Of a stretch of 45,450 bases of DNA, positions 17,685 through 27,601 are shown in pieces. Position numbers and translations under genes: made by a program. Origin of the DNA: Clostridia bacterium (GTDB lineage: Bacteria; Bacillota; Clostridia; Christensenellales; Aristaeellaceae); the NCBI GenBank assembly GCA_017937505.1, contig JAGBDL010000137.1, forward strand, positions 1-45,450. The letters are read 5' to 3'. A model generated the notes under the pieces. That model worked only from the letters and a program-made list of their open reading frames with translations, did not search any database and was not told where the DNA came from. Each line of letters starts with the position of its first letter. Within the stretch, counting starts at the first letter, position 1.

Positions 17685-19160
17685 ATGTACTATATCGGCA
17701 TTGATCTGGGTACCTCGTCGGTCAAGCTGCTGCTGATGGACGAGCTCGGCGTGATTCATCAGCAGGTCACGCGGGAGTATCCGCTGGAGTTTCCCCAGCC
17801 CGGCTGGAGCCAGCAGGCGCCCGAGGACTGGAAGGCTGCGGTGCTCTCCGGCCTGCAGGAGCTGACGGCCAATTGCGACAAGCGCCAAATCGCCGGCATC
17901 GGCACCGGCGGCCAGATGCACGGCCTGGTGGTGCTGGACAGGGACGACAACGTCATCCGCCCGGCCATCCTCTGGAACGACGGCCGCACCGCCGCGCAGG
18001 TGGACTACCTGAACGATGTGATCGGCAAGCAGAAGCTGAGCGCATGGACGGCCAACATCGCCTTCGCCGGCTTCACCGCGCCGAAGATCCTCTGGATGCG
18101 TGAAAACGAGCCGGAGAACTTTGCGAAAATCGCGAAGATCATGCTCCCCAAGGACTATGTGAACTATGTGCTCACCGGCGTGCACTGCTGCGATTATTCC
18201 GACGCCTCGGGCATGCTGCTGCTGGACGTGGCGCACAAGCGCTGGTCAAAGGAAATGCTCGAGCTGTGCGGCATCACCGAGGCGCAGATGCCCGCGCTCT
18301 ATGAAAGCTACGAAACCGTCGGCACGCTGAAGCCCGAGATTGCGGAGCTGCTGGGCTTCCCGCAGGGCGTGAAGGTCTGCGCCGGCGCGGGCGACAACGC
18401 CGCCGCCGCCGTGGGCACCGGCGTGGTGGGCGACGGCGGGTGCAACATCTCGCTGGGCACCTCCGGCACGGTGTTCATCTCCTCCAGGCAGTTCGGCGTG
18501 GACCCGAATAACGCGCTGCACGCCTTTGCGCACGCGGACGGCGGGTATCACCTCATGGGCTGCATGCTCTCCGCGGCCTCCTGCAACAAGTGGCTGATGG
18601 ACGACATCCTGCGCACGAAGGACTACGCCGGCGAGCAGGCGCCCATCACGGACGACAAGCTGGGCACGAATCATGTGTACTTCCTGCCCTATCTCATGGG
18701 CGAGCGCAGCCCCATCAACGACACCAACGCGAGGGGCACGTTCATCGGCATGAGCATGGACACCAGCCGCGCGGACATGACGCAGGCGGTGCTCGAGGGC
18801 GTGGCCTTTGCCATCCGCGACAGCGTGGAGGTCGCCAAATCGCTGGGCATTCCGCTGGCAAGCAGCATGCTCTGCGGCGGCGGCGCCAAGAGCCCGCTGT
18901 GGCGCAAAATCCTCGCCAACGTGCTGAACATGCCGCTGACGATCCCCGCCTCGGAGCAGGGCCCCGGCATGGGCGGCGCGATGCTGGCCATGGTCGCCTG
19001 CGGCGCCTACGGCAGCGTGGCGGAGGTCTGTGAAAGGCTGGTCACCGTCTCCGAAACCGTCGCGCCCGATCCGGAGATCGCCGCGCGGTATGAGGCGAGA
19101 TACCGGCAGTTCCGCCTGATCTATCCGGCGCTCAAGGGCCTGTATCCGCAGCTCCTGTGA
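17685..19160 (+). CDS. xylB: Xylulokinase-like FGGY sugar kinase
   Basis: Phosphorylates a pentulose (D-xylulose in characterised relatives) with ATP. 491 residues, typical for XylB. ATP-binding first domain starts YIGIDLGTSSVKLLLMD; the substrate region GIGTGGQMHGLVVLD carries the family Gly-Gln-Met-His-Gly word with the catalytic-pocket residues, LWNDGRT follows, and the C-terminal FGGY signature is around SMLCGGGAKSPLWRKILANVL. Start ATG 17685 has AGAAGGAGC. First gene of a probable four-gene operon with the isomerase-family gene at 19559. Because the partner is a fucose-isomerase-family protein, the true substrate may be another ketose such as ribulose or fuculose. Confidence 0.88.
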   Translation: MYYIGIDLGTSSVKLLLMDELGVIHQQVTREYPLEFPQPGWSQQAPEDWKAAVLSGLQELTANCDKRQIAGIGTGGQMHGLVVLDRDDNVIRPAILWNDGRTAAQVDYLNDVIGKQKLSAWTANIAFAGFTAPKILWMRENEPENFAKIAKIMLPKDYVNYVLTGVHCCDYSDASGMLLLDVAHKRWSKEMLELCGITEAQMPALYESYETVGTLKPEIAELLGFPQGVKVCAGAGDNAAAAVGTGVVGDGGCNISLGTSGTVFISSRQFGVDPNNALHAFAHADGGYHLMGCMLSAASCNKWLMDDILRTKDYAGEQAPITDDKLGTNHVYFLPYLMGERSPINDTNARGTFIGMSMDTSRADMTQAVLEGVAFAIRDSVEVAKSLGIPLASSMLCGGGAKSPLWRKILANVLNMPLTIPASEQGPGMGGAMLAMVACGAYGSVAEVCERLVTVSETVAPDPEIAARYEARYRQFRLIYPALKGLYPQLL

Positions 19161-19176
19161 TCGGGGGGACGGATTC

Positions 19177-19422
19177 ATGAACAAGGAAAGCCAGCTGACG
19201 CTCCGCCTGCTGATATGCGGCTATCTGGTTTATCTGGCCTGCAGCATCTGCAAAAGGCAGATGAGCGGAGACAGCGCTGTGCCGGCGCTGGCGGCATATG
19301 CCGCCGCCGCGGTGATGGGGCTGTCGGGCGCAGGCATCGGGGCGTATCACCTGATTCAGTACCGGAAGAGCAAAAAATCCGCCGATCAGGACCGGATGAT
19401 CGAGGACGACGAAGCCCCCTGA
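19177..19422 (+). CDS. Small two-helix membrane protein
   Basis: 81 residues, 16 bases after xylB, with GGGGGGA upstream of the ATG. Two hydrophobic segments (about residues 8-25, LRLLICGYLVYLACSI, and 36-60, LAAYAAAAVMGLSGAGIGAYHL) and a charged C-terminal tail (RKSKKSADQDRMIEDDEAP). No family recognised. Its place between kinase and isomerase genes suggests co-expression, but a role in sugar use is only a guess. Confidence 0.65.
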   Translation: MNKESQLTLRLLICGYLVYLACSICKRQMSGDSAVPALAAYAAAAVMGLSGAGIGAYHLIQYRKSKKSADQDRMIEDDEAP

Positions 19423-19558
19423 GATCGCGCAATAAAATGAAAAGCCAGCGGATCGCTTCTGTTCCTGATTTCAAATCCAGCAAGGCACGCGGGCCGGCCT
19501 GACCGGAGAAAGCATCGACATCCATCGATCCATATCATGTGAAAGGAGAATCATTTCT

Positions 19559-21017
<1,459 letters not shown>

Positions 21018-21025
<8 letters not shown>

Positions 21026-21458
21026 GGCCATGAAGCAGCTGATCGGGCTTTACGAAGCCTATTTTGCGCAGGTCAGCGCGGCGGAAAAGCGGCTGAAGCC
21101 GGCCGAAGGGCTGTTCGGCATAGGCCGGAAGCTGTCTGACGCGCCCTGCCACGACGCGTTTATCGAAGCGCTGAGGGCATTCCTTGACGGAATGGACGTC
21201 CGGGAGGATTCCGGGCAGGTCTGTCAGGTGCTTGACTATATCTATCGCGCGCCGTTTGCCTATCCCGATGTGCACCAGTCCGTGTACTGGATGCTCCTGG
21301 CGGTTCAGGGGCTGACCCTGCAGGCCGTCGGCGCCCTGCGTCCCGAGGACGCCCAGGCCCTGTATCTGTGGTATCAGAAGGCCTATCCCAGGCGGGAGCG
21401 GCTGCCCGTCCAGAATCAGGTGCTGGAGGCGCTGAAGCGTCAGGGCAAGCGGGCGTAA
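21018..21458 (+). CDS. Small helical protein of unknown function
   Basis: Two starts are possible: TTG 21018, overlapping the isomerase-family gene by 8 bases with GGAG seven bases upstream, or ATG 21030 with GAGG only two bases away. From ATG it is 142 residues, almost entirely helical (KQLIGLYEAYFAQVSAAEKRL...), with SVYWMLLAVQGL in the second half and a basic end. No family recognised. Tight linkage makes it the last gene of the xylB operon. Confidence 0.6.
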
Positions 21459-21584
21459 CGGCCCGGTTCGGGCAGATCACGGAGACACTGCGCTGCAAAT
21501 CCGGCTCATCCCCCGCGAGGTGCTGGACAGGAACCGGAAGCGATCGGCGGGCATATGGGCCCATGGAAAGCCCAAAAGGTGGTT

Positions 21585-22529
21585 TTATGCCCTGCCCGTC
21601 GTTTTGCTTTGGCTCCTCGTGCTCGGGATGGTCATGTTGGCCATATAAACGCCGGCAATGATCACGGCCGCCCCGATGATCTGGCAGGCCGAGAACGCCT
21701 CGTGCAGCAGCAGCGCGCCCGCCAGGATCGAGACCACCGTCGCGATCCCGATGAAGGACGATGTGCGGTTGACGCTGATTTTCGCAATGGCGAGATTGGA
21801 CAGAAAGAACGCGAAGACCGAGCAGCCGATCCCCTGGTACGCGACAGCCGCCAGAAAGCCGGGCTCTTTGAACGGGAGAAGCATGAGCGCGGCGAGCTCT
21901 CCCTTCAGCCCCGCTTCGGCCACGGCCAGCAGGATGAACAGCGCAGCGCCGATGAGCAGCATCACATAGGTGATCTCCGCGCCGGTGTAGCCCGCGGCCC
22001 TGCTGACAAACACGCTGTACAGCGCATAGGACACCACCGCAACCAGAAGAAACGCATAGCCCGTCATCGACAGACTGGATGCCGCGCTGACGGCAAACAC
22101 GGTCACAAGAACGCCCGCCAGCGTCACGAGAATGCCGGCGACCTGCATCCCGGTCGGTTTCTCGCGGAGCAGCAGGGCAGACGCGATCAGCGACGCCGCC
22201 GGAATGCAGGCGAGAAACACGCCGCTTTCCGACGCCGTCGTATGGCGGATGCCCACTGTCTCCGCGATGAAATACACGCACGGACTGCACAGCGTCACAA
22301 GAAGCAGCGGCTTGAGCGGCTTGCCCTTCAGATCCATTCTGATCAGGCCGAGCAGGACGCACAGGCTCATCGCAAGGGCGGCGACAAAAAAGCGCCATCC
22401 CAGCAGCGCAAATTCGCTGGAGCATCCGGTCGCCTGTTTGGTAAAGAGGTAGCTCAATCCATAGAGCGTTTCACAGCTGATGGCGCACAGGGTGCCGAGA
22501 ACGCTGTCCCTGGGTTTGATCGCTTTCAT
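21585..22529 (-). CDS. EamA/DMT superfamily transporter
   Basis: Ten-helix drug/metabolite transporter of the EamA family, 314 residues, formed by two tandem five-helix EamA repeats (first ending near AGILVTLAGVLVTVFA, second ending near AAVIIAGVYMANM). Likely exports amino acids or other small metabolites, or takes part in permeation of nucleotide-sugars; the substrate is unknown. ATG 22529 has GGAG upstream on the minus strand. Convergent with the xylB operon; 126 bases between them hold no clear terminator. Confidence 0.85.
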   Translation of the reverse strand: MKAIKPRDSVLGTLCAISCETLYGLSYLFTKQATGCSSEFALLGWRFFVAALAMSLCVLLGLIRMDLKGKPLKPLLLVTLCSPCVYFIAETVGIRHTTASESGVFLACIPAASLIASALLLREKPTGMQVAGILVTLAGVLVTVFAVSAASSLSMTGYAFLLVAVVSYALYSVFVSRAAGYTGAEITYVMLLIGAALFILLAVAEAGLKGELAALMLLPFKEPGFLAAVAYQGIGCSVFAFFLSNLAIAKISVNRTSSFIGIATVVSILAGALLLHEAFSACQIIGAAVIIAGVYMANMTIPSTRSQSKTTGRA

Positions 22530-22656
22530 TGGTTCTGTTCTCCGCAGGTCTTGATGGGTCGTGGTTCAGCGGGGGGATGGCAGCCTTCGGCTCTGCCGCG
22601 CAGGGGGCGACAGAGCGCTGCAGGAAAATCGCCTTGATTCTACATCATTTTCTGAA

Positions 22657-22684
22657 AGCCCGCAATTGTGCGGGCTGTTTTTTT
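22657..22684 (+). terminator. Orphan intrinsic terminator or attenuator
   Basis: AGCCCGCA-attg-TGCGGGCT (22657-22676) followed by GTTTTTTTT. It points to the right, yet no plus-strand gene lies upstream of it (22530-22656 has none). It sits between two divergent genes and ahead of the TetR promoter, so it may insulate that promoter or be a remnant. Confidence 0.65.
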
Positions 22685-22748
22685 GCGCCTTTTCCTCATA
22701 GATTTGAAGAGGGGCAGAATTCTCTCTACAAAATAGCTCTGCATCCCC

Positions 22749-22777
22749 TTGACTGCCGAACGGTAGGTAGCTATAAT
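22749..22777 (+). promoter_or_regulatory. Promoter of the TetR-led cluster with a dyad in the spacer
   Basis: TTGACT (22749-22754), 17-base spacer, TATAAT (22772-22777). The spacer contains CTGCCG-aa-CGGTAG (22753-22766), a near-perfect dyad in the place expected for an autoregulating TetR-family repressor. Confidence 0.7.
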
Positions 22778-22841
22778 GAGGGCGCACGATGCTTCAATCA
22801 CGGCAGGCCGTCCGCCCGGGCGGCAGTGAAGGAGAATGGAT

Positions 22842-23474
22842 ATGGATCGAGGAAACACAAAGCAGGAAATTCTTGAGGCGGCGCTGGAGCTGTTCTCTGT
22901 ACAGGGGTTTGAGGCGACCTCCGTTTCCCAAATCGCGGACGCTGTGGGCATCCGGAAGGCGTCGCTTTACAGCCATTTTGAGAACAAGCAGGCGATTCTG
23001 GACGCGCTAGTGAAGGACGTCCTGGAGCAGTATGGGGAGCACTCCATTTTTGCGCGGACGGACTGGGAGAAGGATGCCAAAGGCCTCCCCCTGACCCCGG
23101 ACGCCGCCGTTCAAATGGTTCTGGGGCAGATCCGATACATTCTCCACGACCCCACCATCAGCAGGGCGCGAAAGATGCTGGTGATTGAGCAGTTTCAGAA
23201 TCCGGCGCTGGCAAGGCTCCAGACCAAGCAGAATTATTCCGACGTGCTGCTGTACTTTTCCGGGCTGATGAAGCAGCTGATCCGCCGCGGCGTGCTGGCA
23301 GAGGGTGATCCTCAGATCATGGCGGCCCAGTTCTGCCTGCCCATCTCGGTCTGGATCAACCTCTGCGACCGGGAACCGGACCGGGAGACGGAGGTCGCCG
23401 CGCTGGTGGACAGGCATATCCGGCAGTTCTTCAGCGTCTATCGGAGAGAAGAAGGAACACCGGGGCGTTCCTGA
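22842..23474 (+). CDS. TetR/AcrR family transcriptional regulator
   Basis: 210 residues from ATG 22842, chosen over ATG 22836 because GGAG at 22831 is one base from the earlier ATG but seven from this one. N-terminal HTH: KQEILEAALELFSVQGFEATSVSQIADAVGIRKASLYSHFENKQ is split here over residues ~6-50, with the TetR recognition helix around KASLYSHF. The ligand domain has no nameable subfamily. First gene of a same-strand run to 26616; it probably represses its own promoter and perhaps the genes behind it. Confidence 0.88.
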   Translation: MDRGNTKQEILEAALELFSVQGFEATSVSQIADAVGIRKASLYSHFENKQAILDALVKDVLEQYGEHSIFARTDWEKDAKGLPLTPDAAVQMVLGQIRYILHDPTISRARKMLVIEQFQNPALARLQTKQNYSDVLLYFSGLMKQLIRRGVLAEGDPQIMAAQFCLPISVWINLCDREPDRETEVAALVDRHIRQFFSVYRREEGTPGRS

Positions 23475-23538
23475 CAGACGAAGCGGAAGATATGAAAACG
23501 GCGTATGGAAATGATTCGAAAAAGAGGGCAATGTGAAC

Positions 23539-24372
23539 ATGAAGATTGAAAAAAGGAACTACGGAAAACGGGCGCTGCGCTGCTTTTTCGTCATCGTCAT
23601 CCTTCTGTCCGCGGTGGTGGAAGCGCTGATCTGCCTGGGTGGCCCGGAGGAGCTCTATTTTGTTCTGATGTGGATCCCCGCGATGGCGGCTGCCGCGGCC
23701 AACTGCGTGTTCTTCCGGGAAAACGGCGAGACCTTCTCTGTGAAGAAGTGGTTTGCGCTGAGCGGCCTGCGCAGATGCAGGCTGCGCGATGTGCTGCTGG
23801 GCTGCCTGCTGCCGCTTGTGTATCTGCTGATTCCCTACATGGTGTACTGGCGGCTTTACCCGGAGCATTTTGCCTATCACGGCGTTCCCCTGACGGTCAT
23901 TTTCAAGGATCTCCTTCCCGTTCTGGTGCTCGGCACCTTCATGTCCGTGCTCTCCGCCTTGGGCGAGGAGATCGGCTGGCGGGGCTTCATGGTTCCGGCG
24001 CTGGTTGAGCGGCTGGGGCTGAACAGGACGCTCGTGTTTTCCAGCCTGTTCTGGTGCTGCTGGCACCTCCCCCTGCTGATCGGCGGCGGCTACATGTCCG
24101 GCACGCCCCTGCTTTATCAGCTGCCCGCCTTTGTGCTGTGCATCTTCCCGGTGGGCGTGATGGCGGGGCTGCTGACGCTCAGGAGCGGCAGCGTGTGGCC
24201 CGCGGCCTTCCTCCATGCCGCGCACAACAATTACGACCAGGCGGTGTTCAGCCTGATCACCGCGGGTGACAACAAAATGTACTTTGTCAGCGAGACCGGC
24301 GTGCTGACGATCCTCTGCGTTTGGGCACTGGCGGCCATCCTGTATATCCGCGCGAGGAAACAGCATCTATAA
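23539..24372 (+). CDS. CPBP family intramembrane metalloprotease (Abi/CAAX-like)
   Basis: Multi-pass membrane protein of the CPBP family, members of which process CAAX-like or other membrane substrates and are often linked to bacteriocin self-immunity. 277 residues. The three family motifs are intact: EEIGWRGFM (motif 1, EExxxR), LFWCCWHLPL (motif 2, FxxxH-like) and FLHAAHNNY (motif 3, HxxxN/B). ATG 23539 is preferred, with AGAGGG upstream; GTG 23533 is an alternative. It follows TetR by 64 bases. No bacteriocin precursor was found beside it. Confidence 0.85.
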   Translation: MKIEKRNYGKRALRCFFVIVILLSAVVEALICLGGPEELYFVLMWIPAMAAAAANCVFFRENGETFSVKKWFALSGLRRCRLRDVLLGCLLPLVYLLIPYMVYWRLYPEHFAYHGVPLTVIFKDLLPVLVLGTFMSVLSALGEEIGWRGFMVPALVERLGLNRTLVFSSLFWCCWHLPLLIGGGYMSGTPLLYQLPAFVLCIFPVGVMAGLLTLRSGSVWPAAFLHAAHNNYDQAVFSLITAGDNKMYFVSETGVLTILCVWALAAILYIRARKQHL

Positions 24373-24469
24373 AACGGACACATACGCATGCAAAAAGCGC
24401 CTAGATGCAGCCGGCGCGCGCCTGTAGAATACAGGGTGGAAATCAGCTCGGATAAAGGAGAACGGGGTT

Positions 24470-24766
24470 ATGGAAATTATGAAAGATGGATTTGATTTTT
24501 TCCGTGCGGCGCTGCCGTGGATCGCGGCGGGCCTGCTGCTGGCGGTTTTTTTCGTATGGAGCGCAGGAAAACGCAGGAAGGATGCGCAGGACGACAACTA
24601 TGGAGCCGAGGGAATGTGCCTGGGCATGTGCTTTGGCACGGCCATTGCCTCCTCGCTTGGAAACAATACCGGCATCGGCATCTCCCTCGGCATGCTGCTC
24701 GGTCTGGCCGTCGGCAGCAGCATGAAAAAGGAGAAGCGCGATGAAAACCAGGACAAGCAGCAGTAA
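24470..24766 (+). CDS. Small glycine-rich membrane protein
   Basis: 98 residues. One N-terminal transmembrane helix (about 12-32, FRAALPWIAAGLLLAVFFVW), a basic loop and then a Gly-zipper-like hydrophobic stretch with repeated G-x3-G spacing (GMCLGMCFGTAIAS... SLGMLLGLAVGSS), ending in a Lys/Glu tail. The second half resembles glycine-zipper proteins seen in many Firmicutes; function unknown. ATG 24470 has AAGGAG nearby. It overlaps the next gene by 26 bases, so both are probably translated together. Confidence 0.65.
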   Translation: MEIMKDGFDFFRAALPWIAAGLLLAVFFVWSAGKRRKDAQDDNYGAEGMCLGMCFGTAIASSLGNNTGIGISLGMLLGLAVGSSMKKEKRDENQDKQQ

Positions 24767-25142
24767 GGCCGTTGGGCTCGCGCTCCTCCTGCTGCTTCTT
24801 GCGGGGGCTGCCGCGATCCTGCCCCGCTCCGGCCGGGAAGGCTTTGACGGCAGCCGCGTCAGGAACCCAGACGCCTATCTGCTGGACATGGAGAGGATGA
24901 ACGGCACCGACCTGCACAGCCTGGCGCTGCAAAAGGGCGATGTGCTGAGCATTCACTTTGAAACGCAAAAGGGCGAGCTGTACATGGAAATCAAAGCGCC
25001 GGACGGGACAGCCGTTTATCGCGGAAATGGAAGAGAAGCCACGGATTTTGCGGTCAATATCCGGGAAAGCGGCGTCTACACGATTGTGGTGGAGGCACGG
25101 CACGCAAAAGGAACGATTCATGTCCGGCTGGGGGAGCCCTGA
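24741..25142 (+). CDS. Small exported protein of unknown function
   Basis: 133 residues with an N-terminal signal or anchor (Leu-rich, residues ~9-27) and a mature part of beta-strand pattern: LQKGDVLSIHFETQKGELYM, then IKAPDGTAVYRGNG and VNIRESGVYTIVVEARHAKG. This looks like a small immunoglobulin/jelly-roll-like extracellular domain of the kind found in prepeptidase C-terminal-like modules, but no family can be fixed. Its ATG lies inside the previous gene after AAGGAGAAG, indicating coupling. Confidence 0.6.
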   Translation: MKTRTSSSKAVGLALLLLLLAGAAAILPRSGREGFDGSRVRNPDAYLLDMERMNGTDLHSLALQKGDVLSIHFETQKGELYMEIKAPDGTAVYRGNGREATDFAVNIRESGVYTIVVEARHAKGTIHVRLGEP

Positions 25143-25198
25143 GCAATCGCGGCCGGTATCCGCGCTGAGCGATTTCAGCGCATGGGAGGAACAAAGGC

Positions 25199-26035
25199 AT
25201 GATGGAAAAAAGCGTCTCTTCCGAGCACGGCAGGACAGTTTACTGGGTAGAAAAAGGGGACTCGCCCTTGACGCTGGTGTTCCTCCCCGGACTGACGGCC
25301 AACCACCACCTGTTTGACAGGCAGACGGAGGCCTTTTCCGGGCCATACAGCCTCCTTGTCTGGGACGCGCCCGCGCACGGAAGGTCCCGGCCATACAGGG
25401 ACTTTACCTATCCGCATGCCGCCGCAGAGCTCAAAAGCATCCTTGACGCGGAGGGCATCCGGCGCGTCGTGCTGATCGGACAGTCGGCGGGAGGCTTTGT
25501 GGCGCAGTCGTTTTACAAACAGCATGCGGACATGGTGGCAGGCATCTTTGCCATCGGCACCTGTCCCTACCATCCGGCGTATTACAGCCGGTCTGACCTG
25601 TTCTGGCTGCGGCAGACGAAGTGGATGTTCCGGCTCTACCCCAACGGCATGCTGCAAAGGGCCATGGCGAGGATGTGCGCCAGCACACCGCGCGCAAGAG
25701 AGAATATGCTGCATATGCTTTCAGACTATTCCAAAGACGAGCTGTGCACGCTGATGTACATGGGCTTTGCCGGGTTTATTCCCGAAATCGGCGAGATGAA
25801 CATCCAATGCCCCCTGTGGCTGCTGGTGGGCGAGCATGATCATACGGGCAAGGTCATGGCATACAACAAGCTTTGGCACAAAAAGGAAGGGCTTCCCCTC
25901 TATATCATCGAGGGCGCGGCGCACAACGCAAACGACGATCAGCCGCAGCGGGTCAACGAGCTGCTGAACGCATTTCTTCAGCGCCTGCAGCGCACGCAGG
26001 GCGCTGCCCCAATCAAGCATGAAAAGGAGAGATGA
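25199..26035 (+). CDS. Alpha/beta hydrolase
   Basis: 278-residue serine hydrolase of the alpha/beta fold. Oxyanion region LVFLPGLTANHH near residue 27, nucleophile elbow LIGQSAGGFV (Ser near residue 98), acid Asp in VGEHDHTG and catalytic His in EGAAHNANDDQP. Lacks a signal peptide, so cytoplasmic. ATG 25199 (or 25202) follows GGGAGGAAC. Its stop overlaps the ATG region of the GyrI-like gene, suggesting a functional pair. Substrate unknown; esterase, lipase or C-C hydrolase activities are all possible. Confidence 0.85.
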   Translation: MMEKSVSSEHGRTVYWVEKGDSPLTLVFLPGLTANHHLFDRQTEAFSGPYSLLVWDAPAHGRSRPYRDFTYPHAAAELKSILDAEGIRRVVLIGQSAGGFVAQSFYKQHADMVAGIFAIGTCPYHPAYYSRSDLFWLRQTKWMFRLYPNGMLQRAMARMCASTPRARENMLHMLSDYSKDELCTLMYMGFAGFIPEIGEMNIQCPLWLLVGEHDHTGKVMAYNKLWHKKEGLPLYIIEGAAHNANDDQPQRVNELLNAFLQRLQRTQGAAPIKHEKER

Positions 26036-26037
26036 AC

Positions 26038-26616
26038 ATGAACGTCACCTATGAACACAAGCCCGCCATGACCTTCATCGGCTTTTCCGCCTCCATCCGC
26101 CCGGAGGAGGGCTATCAGAAGTGCCCCGAGTTCTGGGACAGGGAATACAGCCGGAAGTACGCGCGGCTCTGGCAGACGATGAAGCCGGAAACCCCGGTGG
26201 AAGCGGCCATCCTCGAAAACGGCATTGGCCTGTTCGCCATCTGCGACGAGAAGGAAGGCGCCTTTGAATACTGGATCGCGGGCCTGTACAGGGGCGGCGA
26301 CGTGCCGCAGGGCCTGAAGCTCTACACCTTCCCGGAAAGCGATTGGGCGATGTTCTCCGCCAAAGGCCCCCTGCCCGGCTCCCTGCAGGCCCTGAATACC
26401 CGGGTCTGGCAGGAGTGGTATCCGGGCGAGGGGCAGCAATATGCCGGCAATGGAAATGCCATGCTGGAGGTCTACTCTCCCGGGGATATGCAGAGCCCCG
26501 ACTACGAATGCGGCATCTGGGTGCCGGTCTGCAGGGACGGGAATCAGCCCGGGAAGGAAGACGGGAACAACGCGTCCGAGATCGTCTCAACCATGACGGT
26601 CATGGGGCTTCTGTAA
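26038..26616 (+). CDS. Stand-alone GyrI-like/effector-binding domain protein
   Basis: 192 residues from ATG 26038, chosen because GGAGAG is eight bases upstream; ATG 26032 would overlap the hydrolase stop as ATGA. It resembles the GyrI-like small-molecule-binding domain usually fused to AraC or MerR regulators: YEHKPAMTFIGFSA at the start, FAICDEKEGAFEYWIAGLY in the middle, and the closing YECGIWVPV. No DNA-binding domain is attached. Such free-standing proteins may bind or hydrolyse small cyclic or drug-like molecules (inference). Last intact gene of the TetR-led run. Confidence 0.75.
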   Translation: MNVTYEHKPAMTFIGFSASIRPEEGYQKCPEFWDREYSRKYARLWQTMKPETPVEAAILENGIGLFAICDEKEGAFEYWIAGLYRGGDVPQGLKLYTFPESDWAMFSAKGPLPGSLQALNTRVWQEWYPGEGQQYAGNGNAMLEVYSPGDMQSPDYECGIWVPVCRDGNQPGKEDGNNASEIVSTMTVMGLL

Positions 26617-26628
26617 ACCGGGAAATGA

Positions 26629-26946
26629 AGACACCGGGAGGCCATTTTGCGCCTGACGACCCCGGCAGAGATTCAGGGGCGGGTGTTTGCGGCGAGAAAC
26701 TCCTTCCAGTTCCTCACCATTCCCCTGGGCTACTTCCTTGGAGGCCTGCTGGTCGACCGTGTGTTTGAGCCGGTGATGGCGGCGCAGAACGCAGACAGCC
26801 TGCTGGCAGGCTGCTTCGGCACCGGGAAGGGCAGCGGCGCCGCCTTCTTTTTCGCTGTGCTGTGGCTGATGGGCATCGGCGTGTGCCTGCTGTTTCGCAG
26901 AGACCGGCATATCTGGCAGCTGGATGAAAGCGGGAACGCGAAATGA
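26629..26946 (+). pseudogene. C-terminal remnant of an MFS transporter
   Basis: About 105 residues with LTTPAEIQGRVFAARNS and FLTIPLGYFLGGLLVD, the last two to three helices of a macrolide-efflux-type MFS protein (normally ~400 residues). The frame has an in-frame stop at 26626-26628 and no proper start, so the N-terminal ~300 residues are missing. It is cut off next to the start of another remnant at 26947, which points to deletion between two genes. Basic end RRDRHIWQLDE. Confidence 0.65.
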
Positions 26947-27562
26947 CACCGCCGGAAGCGAAGTGTATTCTTCTTCCAACTTTGCAACGGCATTCAAGAA
27001 ACACCTGAAGTTTTCCCCGGCAGATTTCCGGAAGAAAAGCGAGCAGCTGGTAGAGCAGAGTTCATTTTCCCATGGCATCTCCATTGACGAACTGGAAAAG
27101 TCGGAGAACCTGATCACTGTTGAGAATCTTGACAGCTTTTTGGTTGTGTATGAGCGAAAGAAAGGCAATTATCACGATTTGCCGGAGCAGTGGTGCAGGT
27201 TTATCAAAAAGTATGAGCACCTTTCTTCAGCGGATACGATTTATATGGAATCCACAATCGATGATCCGACCATCACAGACGAGGACAGGTGCATGTATGA
27301 GCTTTGCCAAACGATTTCTCCGGATCACCCGGCATTGAAAGAGGATTCCGGGATTTTGACCCATGCCTTTGAAGGCGGCAAATATGCGGTTTACCACTAT
27401 AAGGGTTTTCCGCAGCTGCTGTTTATGGTATACCAGGAGGTTTTCTGCAGGTGGCTTTCAAAAACGGGGAATCAGCTGGATAACAGACCGATATTTGATA
27501 TATATCGGAATATCAGAGAAGACGGGTATATGGAAATGGATATCTGTTTTCCATTGAAATGA
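26924..27562 (+). pseudogene. Truncated AraC-family regulator with GyrI-like domain
   Basis: The open frame starts with an ATG inside the MFS remnant, but homologous-looking sequence begins at about 26955: EVYSSSNFATAFKKHLKFSPADFRKK is the last ~30 residues of an AraC HTH domain (second HTH), after which a complete GyrI-like effector domain follows (LVVYERKKGNYHDLPEQW to MEMDICFPL). The first ~70 residues of the DNA-binding region are absent. It is clearly more AT-rich than the MFS remnant, so the two came from different sources. It may still make a ligand-binding fragment from ATG 26924 with no ribosome binding site visible. Confidence 0.65.
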
Positions 27563-27601
27563 TTCATCATGAGGAATCTATGATTTACAGAGGTGATGAT
27601 A

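Noticed and set aside
21480..21648. Short plus-strand frame ending in a hydrophobic helix-like run near the end of the xylB operon
   Set aside because: No start codon with a ribosome binding site; the hydrophobic part is the complement of the hydrophilic C-terminus of the DMT transporter gene.
23539..25142. Bacteriocin cluster around the CPBP protease
   Set aside because: No leader peptide with double-Gly motif, modification enzyme or peptide exporter is present; the small proteins look like membrane or exported proteins, not bacteriocin precursors.
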